Shown here in pieces: positions 56,665 to 64,000 of a DNA stretch of 64,000 nt; position 1 is the first letter of the stretch; every line of letters starts with the position of its first letter. A program made the translations under genes and the position numbers. Origin of the DNA: Boesenbergia rotunda (lineage: Eukaryota > Streptophyta > Magnoliopsida > Zingiberales > Zingiberaceae). The stretch spans positions 124,001 to 188,000 of the forward strand of contig JAGFNQ010000730.1 in the NCBI GenBank assembly GCA_024364735.1, given 5' to 3'. The notes beneath the pieces are model-generated. The model made no database searches and had not been told where the DNA came from. It saw only the letters and a list, made by a program, of their open reading frames with translations.

Positions 56665-59120
56665 TGGTACCAGGGCTCATGATTGATTTAGTGTTGTCTT
56701 TACAGCATAAGGAGTAGATTTCGACGATATGGAACATATGCATTATTTCTGCATTTGATTTCATTATGGAGCCGCGAATTGATGCATGTGCTAGGATTTA
56801 ACCTAGATTTTGAGTTTTTTTGCATCATTCGCAAAGAACACAAACAATGATGTGGATTTAGGTTTTCCACATCGTTCTCGTGTTGTAAAATCGCATGTAA
56901 AAACATAGGTTTTTAGCGTTAAGTGATTGGTGAGGAAGACCAATCAATTGCTAGGCGTAAAATTGAGCACATAATGACTTGGAATTGATTGATGAGTTTG
57001 AGTGATGTTCGTCAATCGATTGTTGTAAACACTAATCGGCTGTTGAGCTAAGAGTTGCACATAAAATGATTTGAAGTTGATTTGGTAGTTCAACTAGGGT
57101 TCACCAGTAGATTGCCATGAGGACCAATTGTATGTTGAACTTGGGGCTATGTACAGTAGGGTCCCAAATCGATTAGACAATTCGACTAATGTCCTGTTAA
57201 ATATGACAAATCAAAAATTGGTAGAATAAATTTTTCAGAAAAATTTGTATGAAAGATTTAGGATTTATTGGACTAGAGAAAAAATTTCAGGTGAATTCCT
57301 AAACTACGAAGGGATAAATTGCTTCATACTTAATCCTAAAAGTCTAAAATAAAAATATATCTTAAAACTTGAGAACTAGTTTCAATTTTTGGCTAAAGTT
57401 AAGGGTATTAAGAGGATAAATGATCTAACCATAGAGACTTGATGTGGATTACACAAATTTAGGGGGTTTAAACTGCTAAAACCCTTACCATAAGGGTAGG
57501 TTTTGGATTTCTTGAGGTTGGAGGACCTTTTCGAAAAAAGGCCATCACATATAAGTTTCCCTCTCCTCCTCTTCCTTCACCCGCAGCCAGGCCAATTGGA
57601 GCCACAGACGCTCGATTGCGAGTCCACATCTCCCCTGCCTTCTCCCTCACAGCTTTCCCCATCTCCTCGGCCACGCTTGTTCATGCGAGGCTATGGATCC
57701 TTGAGGCCGCATCGCGGATTTTGGCCCCTTTTGGCCAGCGCCGCATGCACGAGCTGGATGCCCCTCCAGAATCGACAATTCTGCATCTTCCATCTCTGGC
57801 CACAAGTGGTTAAGCCATCACGTACTTTATTGATAACCCTTCTTCTTGATCACTGCAAATGATGGTTGCGGATCGTGAGGACCTAATCGACTATGATTGC
57901 ACCTCTTTAGTCTCCAGCGAAGTCCTGTATCGAGCTTCTACTAAGTGTCTTTTATCAAAAGAAGAAAAAGGATGGTTATGACATCGAAGACTTGGACATA
58001 TCAACATGAAGAACATAGCAAAGGTAGCCAAAATGGAGTTGGTAAAAGGACTATCAAAGATCAAGTATGTCAAGAATAAAATGCGTGACGCATGCCAAGT
58101 GGGCAAGCAATTTAAGTCATCATACAAAGGTAAAACTCTAACTAGTACTTCTTTACCATTAGAATTGTTGCATTTAGATCTTTTTGATTATCATAGTACC
58201 TCTTCATAGTAAGAAATAAATATTTCTTAGTGATTGTTGATGATTTTTCTAGATACACTTGGGTCTACTTCATGAAACATAAGGATGAAACTTTAGAAAT
58301 ATTCATAGGATTTAGCAAAAGGGTTGAAAATGAGAAAAATTTCAAAATCAACCGAATTAGGAGTGATCATGGTGAAGAGTTTGAAAATTCAAACTTCTCT
58401 AATTTTTGTCTAGAAAATGGGTACAAATATGTATTTTCTTGTCTAAGAACACCTCAACAAAATTGGGTTGTAGAAAGGAAATAATCGAGCCTTGCAAGAA
58501 GCGGCTAGAACTATTTTAATGCTTATTCTTTACCTAATTATTTTTGGATTGAAGCGGTAAATACCGCTTGTTACATCCAAAATCGTGTTTTAATTCATCG
58601 ATTTTTAGGAAAGACACATTTTGAATTATGGAATGGGGAAATTTCTCAACTTTACTATTTTAAAGTGTTTGGTTGCAAGATCTATATCTTAAATACTAAA
58701 GATGATTTAAAAAAATTTTAGTTTAAGACGGATGAAAGCATTTTAGTTGGGTATTCATCTACTAGTAGAGGATATAAAGTATACAATAAAAAGACTCAAA
58801 TAATTGAGGAGTCATCTAATGTTGAATTTATGAGTCTACTAGCACTTATCCTAGCTAGGAAATCCTCCATTGACAAGGATATAAATGAAAGAAATCAAAA
58901 CATTACTTAAACAATTCAAAACTTACACTTAGAGGTTATTGATCAAGGATAAGGAAGATGTGCATCAGATGATGAAAGAGACAATGATCGTCATGAAATT
59001 AATGAGCCCACAATCTCTAGGCCTTTAAGGCATCATCAAGATCATCCTATTGACCAAGTAGTTGGAGATATTGTACAAGAAATAAATACTAGATCTTATT
59101 TAAGAGAACATATTAGTTAA
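56665..59120 (+). pseudogene. Decayed copia element with integrase and RT-linker remnants
   Basis: TGGTACCAGGGC at 56665 resembles a mutated tRNA-Met primer site. From about 57960 the sequence reads as broken copia pol: an RRLGHINM-like block near 57985 and an integrase core at 58230-58484 (VDDFSRYTWVYFMKHKDE, IRSDHGEEFEN, TPQQNWVVERK). Then come GCK-YILNTKDDLKKF and GYSSTSRGYKVYNKKT blocks in shifting frames up to about 59120. Many stops and frameshifts. It ends about 230 bp upstream of the RimM start codon. Confidence 0.8.
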
Positions 59121-59348
59121 ATTGCTTTCTAAAATAGTTGATTTTATTTAGGTTATGTAGAAGTTTATGTCTTGAGTATATTACATAGTTGATTTTATAG
59201 ACATTTATAAACAGACAAATAAAAAAATAAGACATTTTTAAAAATTATATAAGTTGATAATGGCCTTTTGATCGGCTGTGTCTCGTGTTCCATTTCTTAT
59301 TTCTTATTAGTATTATTATTTTTTTGCTTCGAGGCCATTTGGATTTCG

Positions 59349-62300
59349 ATGAAGCCTTCGATCCTGGTTGCAACTCCTTGTCGGCTCCCCCTTCTCCCGA
59401 GCCATGGGAGATTCTTGCCCAAACCCGAAATTGTGGACAGACTCCCGTTGACCTCCATTGTTTCCGCCTCTCGTTGCATCCTCCCTGTCTTGCTTGCCGG
59501 CGACAGTACGAAGAAGTTTCTTCCTTTGTTGTAGCTTTGGTCAAGTTCTTTGCTGAACTTTTCTTTTGACTTTATTTACTAGGAGCGGTAGCCGTCTCTG
59601 CTGAAGATGCTGTTGGCTTAGGAGGAGGAGGAGGAGGAGGAGGAGGTGGAGGAGATTTCCAAGAGTGCGAATTTGTTCAAGTCGGGTACATAAGTAGCCT
59701 ACATGGGATCAAAGGCGAGGTGCGAGTGACGCCGTTGACGGACTTCCCGGAAATTAGGTTTTGCACGGTATAAGTTCCGAGCTTTGGTAAAGCTTTGCAG
59801 AAAAGATTGGATTTTGGTGCTTTATTGGATTGTGCTTTGATATAACCTTTGAGTTTGTTTCCTGTTCTGTATTTTTTAACTATAGCCTGGAATAAGATGG
59901 TTAAAGACCAGCGTCTCAGGGAAGGAGTTAATATCGCAAGTGCAACTTACTGGTGGGAGAGGTCATTCTGGGCAGAAGAGCTGGATTGTTAGTTTTAGTG
60001 GGATTGACACAGTGGACAAAGTAAGGATTTCTTTCTGAATTTTTTGTATAAGTGTTGTCTTGAAGAAATTAAATACGTTTAATCCTAAAAAGTCTCTGCT
60101 ACAAGATCCAAGTAGTTAGTTACGTGGACTTAATCCCTGGAAATGCAAATAATTGCAGAATGATTAGAACATGGAAGTTGCCTATCTATGTTGGAGGACT
60201 AAAATACAATCTGGATTAATATTGTAGTGTTAGCCACAACAATCTCACATTCTCATTAACCAAGTGGACGGTGCGAACTATTAGGTTGGAAATTAAACAC
60301 AAAGCATTGTTTTGTATGATAGTTACATTATCATTATTATTTCACTCTACTTCATTATTATATTTTACAGGATGTGTACATTAACTTGTTTGATGTGAAA
60401 CATGAATCATTTGGGAAGGACTTTCTTCTGTGAAACAAGGGCCCATCAATTATATTAACTAGTTGATATAAGTTCTTGGACATGAACTGATATTCAGGTA
60501 GTTTGGAAATACTTCTTCAAAGGCCATAATATTATTACAATTCTTTATTCTTTACCAGAGCAAAGTATTTTCTGCTTAGTTAATATATTTAGAGAAATTT
60601 ATTCTATAACATACTAAGATAAACTCTAACCATTATTTATTCTTTCTTTCGTTTTGTTGATAAAAATATGCTATGGTTCATTGTTATTCAGTACCATACT
60701 GATCCTTGATAAGTATTTGTTGTTGTATTACCAATGTGAGATTATAAACCTTTGGTTTTCATGATTGTTTCCTCATACGAGTTCTTATTATTTGACTTTG
60801 GTTTTCATGATTGTTTCTTCATATGAGTTCTTATTATTTGATATAGGCTAAGCAAATTGTTGGCTCAACTATGCTTGTAAGGGAATCAGACAGACCGGAC
60901 CTGGAAGAAGGCGAGTTTTATACTCGTGATCTTGTTGGGATGCGAGTTGCTCTTAAGGTTGAGTTCTGAATTGTCTTATTAATTTAGCAATATGACTTTT
61001 TATTTACTTGTTAGCAGTATAAAACAAAACAAATAGATGCTAGATTAAGCAACTATTCAACGTGGATAATAGTTCAAAGGATTTTTTTTCTTTCTTCAAA
61101 TTCTCCTATTTTTTAGGAAGCCTGCGAGGTCTTGATTTGATTTTTTTTTTTTTTGAACTTTTCATCTTTGGATGTGTTTCCAATGACCATCTTGAGTGAA
61201 TCTCATATATTTTCCTTGATATACGGTGTACCATACCTTTCCCCTCATTTAATCCTTGTGTGAAATTCACTTTTATGCTTTTTTTGGCTATAATTTGAGG
61301 ACATCTTCTTTCCTAGCCAACTAAAACTTTTGCCGATTTTCTTTCAGGAATCAAGAACTCTTGTGGGTATAGTGACTAAGGTTGTCAATTATGGCGCTAG
61401 TGATCTTCTTCATGTCATGCTTGCAACTGAAGATAGCCAAGATTGGGGTAATCTATCAGAAGAACCAGATTTAAATTCCCATGTTCAACATGTATGGGTT
61501 CCATTTGTGGAAGCAATAGTTCCTGATGTTGACATGGATAAGGGAGAAATGCTGATAACTCCACCAAAAGGTCTTTTGGAGCTGAATTTGCGTCCAGATA
61601 CAAGACCAAAAAAAGAAAGACGGCAGCTGGTTAGGTCTGCTCTGTTTTATTATACCAGAAGCATTTGATTATGATTTATTGTATTTGTTGTTTAAAAACT
61701 TTCTGACATTTGTTACCCTAGAAACATGGTCCTAAAATGTGGTTCATTCGGCCACCTATTTACCTGCCTATACCCACCTGTATGCTGTGTATGCATATGT
61801 GGTAGTTACATATTACTTTAATCATCAATGGATTCACAAGACCTGACATCTTTGGAAATATTTTTTTTTGTCAAGCAGTCCACTTAGTAAAATGCAACAC
61901 AGAATCAATAAACAGGAAAAGGAAAGAGATCCCTTACTGAGACAAATGACTGAAGACTTTTGTATGTTTGGAACAAAAAAAGTTCACACGTTCACACTTG
62001 GATCATGCTATGTTGGAAAATTTATTAAAATTTTTTTGAGAGCTAACAAGGAATTCCAACTAAGTTGCATGACCATCCGTGTCAGAAAATTTTGGCAGTC
62101 TGTAAAACAGGATATCTTAGAAACCAACTGCTTCCTTGTTATCTCGGAATAGGGATATTTTCCTTCCACTAGGTTCAAAGTAATAACACCAACATTAAAT
62201 CTATGCTATTTGGAGGTTAAATACACAAAATTTCAAATAGGTCCCGTTGAAATTATTTTCTTTTATGTGCCTCTGTGTGTGCGGTGGTCCCTATTCATTG

Positions 62301-62910
62301 CCTCTCTTTTTTTTACCTTGATGCGCAAATTATTTATATTTTTTTCCTTGGAGTCAAAACTCAAAAACATGAGTCTTTGCATCTTGTTATTTTAAATTTG
62401 TATTCTTGAAGTGAATTGCTCCTTATTTTTCTGGTGTTCAGATCATTTTATTTATTTACATCTTAGTCTCAATTTCCCTTCATCTGTGTCTCCTCTCAAT
62501 ATTGCATCAATGTGCTATTACAATGTTTCTACATGTTCTCTGATCAGGTCAGATGCAATGTTTAATTAAACATTTACTGAAATAACTTGTGTAAACATAA
62601 GTGCATAGCATAGAAAGTGTAAAGACTGTTCTGGGAGTTTCGTAGAGTTTGTTTTATGATTGGCTACCCATTGGTTAATTTTTTGGCAATTCATTTTTTT
62701 TTAATTACAGGAATGGAAAGAAAGAAAGAAGTTTGTGCGACGACTTGCTGTAGCTAAAAGAAAGCTAGCTGAATTAGGTCAGACGCATGTACTAGAAGGA
62801 CTGAGAATTGGAGAGAAGGCTCAAAAGAATTTGCTTGCTAGACAGATTATAAACATTGACTTTAAAATGCTCCAACATGCTATTCAAAGTATCAACAATC
62901 CATCTAAGAG
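59349..62910 (+). CDS. Plastid-type RimM ribosome maturation protein (3' end beyond window)
   Basis: Homologue of bacterial RimM, which helps mature the 30S subunit around ribosomal protein S19; plant copies are plastid-targeted. Exons seen: 59349-59505, 59583-59767, 59886-60020, 60847-60957, 61348-61629 and 62711-62910, all GT/AG with consistent phases. Exon 1 (MKPSILVATPCRLPLLPS...) looks like a chloroplast transit peptide. Exon 2 has a run of 11 Gly coded by GGA repeats, then the RimM N-domain VGYISSLHGIKGEVRVTPLTDFPE. Exon 4 carries RPDLEEGEFYTRDLVGMRV and exon 5 the PRC-barrel-like part with VWVPFVEAIVPDVD and ITPPKGLLELN. Exon 6 continues in a charged region (EWKERKKFVRRL) and ends in a split Arg codon at a donor, so the gene runs past 64000. 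The exon 1 donor is the least certain. Confidence 0.88.
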
Positions 62911-63015
62911 GTTGAGTATCTTATTCCCCATCCCTAACCATAGTTTTGTTGTTTATTTTTGAATTTGGAAACAAGAACTTTTGGTATTTTACTCTGAAGA
63001 TTGATCCAACAATTT

Positions 63016-63065
63016 GCCGACCCCGCCTAGTGGGATAAGACTTGATTGTTGTTGTTGTCGTCGTC
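63016..63065 (+). mobile_element. Truncated retroposon tail with 17-bp target duplication
   Basis: A 50-bp insert (CCCCGCCTAGTGGGATAAGA..., then TTGTTG/TCGTCG triplets) lies between two perfect copies of GATTGATCCAACAATTT (62999-63015 and 63066-63082). The CCTAGTGGGATAAG-(TTG)n end is a common plant non-LTR/SINE 3' tail. It is 5'-truncated and sits in the intron after RimM exon 6. Confidence 0.85.
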
Positions 63066-63257
63066 GATTGATCCAACAATTTATAGGAGTAAAACAGGAG
63101 AACAACAGTATGCCACTATCATTCATCTGATCATCAGTTATCATCAATTATAATTGCAATTCATGCACTTTTTCTGAACCTTAATGGGGCAGTGTTAAAT
63201 GAATTCACTCTTCGTTAAGAACTCCTTACTCTATCTTCTAGATTGGCATTACCCATG

Positions 63258-63459
63258 TGTCCCACGGGATGGGCTGATGGTTAGTGCATGGATGTTGCCA
63301 CCTTGAGGTTTGGGGGTCAAAACCTAGCAAAGCAGTGTGTCCTCCCCGCGCGCTAGCCACAACATTCGGGCTAGTAGCCCCCGTGATTTACCTCCTCCGT
63401 ATTGCCCAGGATGGGTTGGCAGAGGCGCTGAGGGCGAGCAAATCTCCTTTTGCCACCTA
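63258..63459 (+). mobile_element. tRNA-derived SINE, about 202 bp
   Basis: The head has GGGCTGATGGTTAGTGCATGG (A-box region) and GGGGTCAAAACC (B-box-like). The body has GGGCTAGTAGCCCCCGTG and ATTTACCTCCTCC, and it ends CCTTTTGCCACCTA. Flanks GATTGGCATTACCCATG (63241-63257) and GATGGGCATTACCCATG (63460-63476) match at 16 of 17 positions. Same family as the stack at 29754-30049. Confidence 0.9.
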
Positions 63460-63476
63460 GATGGGCATTACCCATG

Positions 63477-64000
63477 CACTTATGCATACTTATCATGATG
63501 TTGATTTTTCGTTGATTCTCTTGATGATCAATGCTCTACCTATATATTTTCTATCTTCCATTGCAATAATCTAGTTAGGAGCTTGAAGAATAGTGTTGCT
63601 CCAGCACTGAAGCCCTGTAGCTGAGTATTGAGTCAGTTGCCAATCACACTATAAAGTCAGCTTAATTCCTTCTAAATTGCACATATGCTGGCTGGCTTAC
63701 TCTTTTGTGCAACACCCTCGTACTTGCAGGCATATGTCTTGTCGTGAATTCATTCCGGTTTACCTCTTCCATTCCAAACTGAACATTTTATTTCGGCAGT
63801 CGGGTTTGAGGTGCCATCATAACAAATAATAGTGATTGTGAATAAATCATATCATGCGTTCAAGTTATCATACCTAAATAGGGGTGTTTATGCATAAATC
63901 TGTAACAATATTACTCTATATAAGCAATGCATGAATATTCCCCAAGGTTAAATCAGCAGACCATCGCTCAATCTATGCTCTTGACAAGGGCTGTTCACTT
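63477..64000. other. RimM intron or later exon at window edge
   Basis: No exon could be assigned with confidence. An AG-preceded open stretch from about 63961 to the end could be the start of an exon, but the phase cannot be tested. Confidence 0.3.

Overview
The window is nuclear DNA from a flowering plant. It has spliced genes with GT/AG introns, plant-only families (PYL abscisic-acid receptor, CLE peptide, DMP, group IIc WRKY, CMP-KDO synthetase for rhamnogalacturonan II) and dense LTR retrotransposons, SINEs and hAT-type MITEs. The very GC-rich single-exon PYL gene would fit a commelinid monocot (a Zingiberales-like plant is plausible), but this is inference and the sequence does not name the species.

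Left third (1-25 kb) is mostly mobile DNA. Element A (746-6041, plus strand) and element B (17102-23004, minus strand) are related LTR retrotransposons that carry a gag with two zinc knuckles but no pol (TR-GAG-like). A solo LTR of the B type sits inside A with a perfect TTTGG duplication. Their LTRs and internal regions carry clusters of the palindrome CAGTCGACTG. Between A and B lie a hAT MITE (7016-7383), the PYL receptor gene (9326-9988, minus), an 81-bp tandem array and a broken 'putative gypsy type transposon' ORF (13.1-15.5 kb).

The middle (25-45 kb) holds a CLE5/6/7-type peptide gene (28988-29251, minus), several tRNA-derived SINEs with long target duplications, including three stacked into one reused target site (29738-30325), and LTR debris. 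It also holds an eight-exon CMP-KDO synthetase gene (35174-40629, minus), an E6-like secreted protein (41013-41654, minus), a DMP/DUF679 membrane protein (42103-42744, minus) and an 872-bp hAT-type element with a perfect 8-bp duplication.

The right part (45-64 kb) contains a structurally complete but coding-defective Ty1-copia element (45200-52055, TSD GCTAC), a three-exon WRKY gene (53322-54418, minus), a decayed second copia element (about 56.6-59.1 kb) and the first six exons of a plastid-type RimM gene (59349-62910, plus) that runs off the right edge. The host genes are unrelated single genes, each with its own promoter; there is no operon-like or clustered pathway. The most notable signals are the palindrome arrays, the serial SINE insertions, the one-directional A/G differences between the copia LTRs, and a triple hairpin with paired substitutions in element B.
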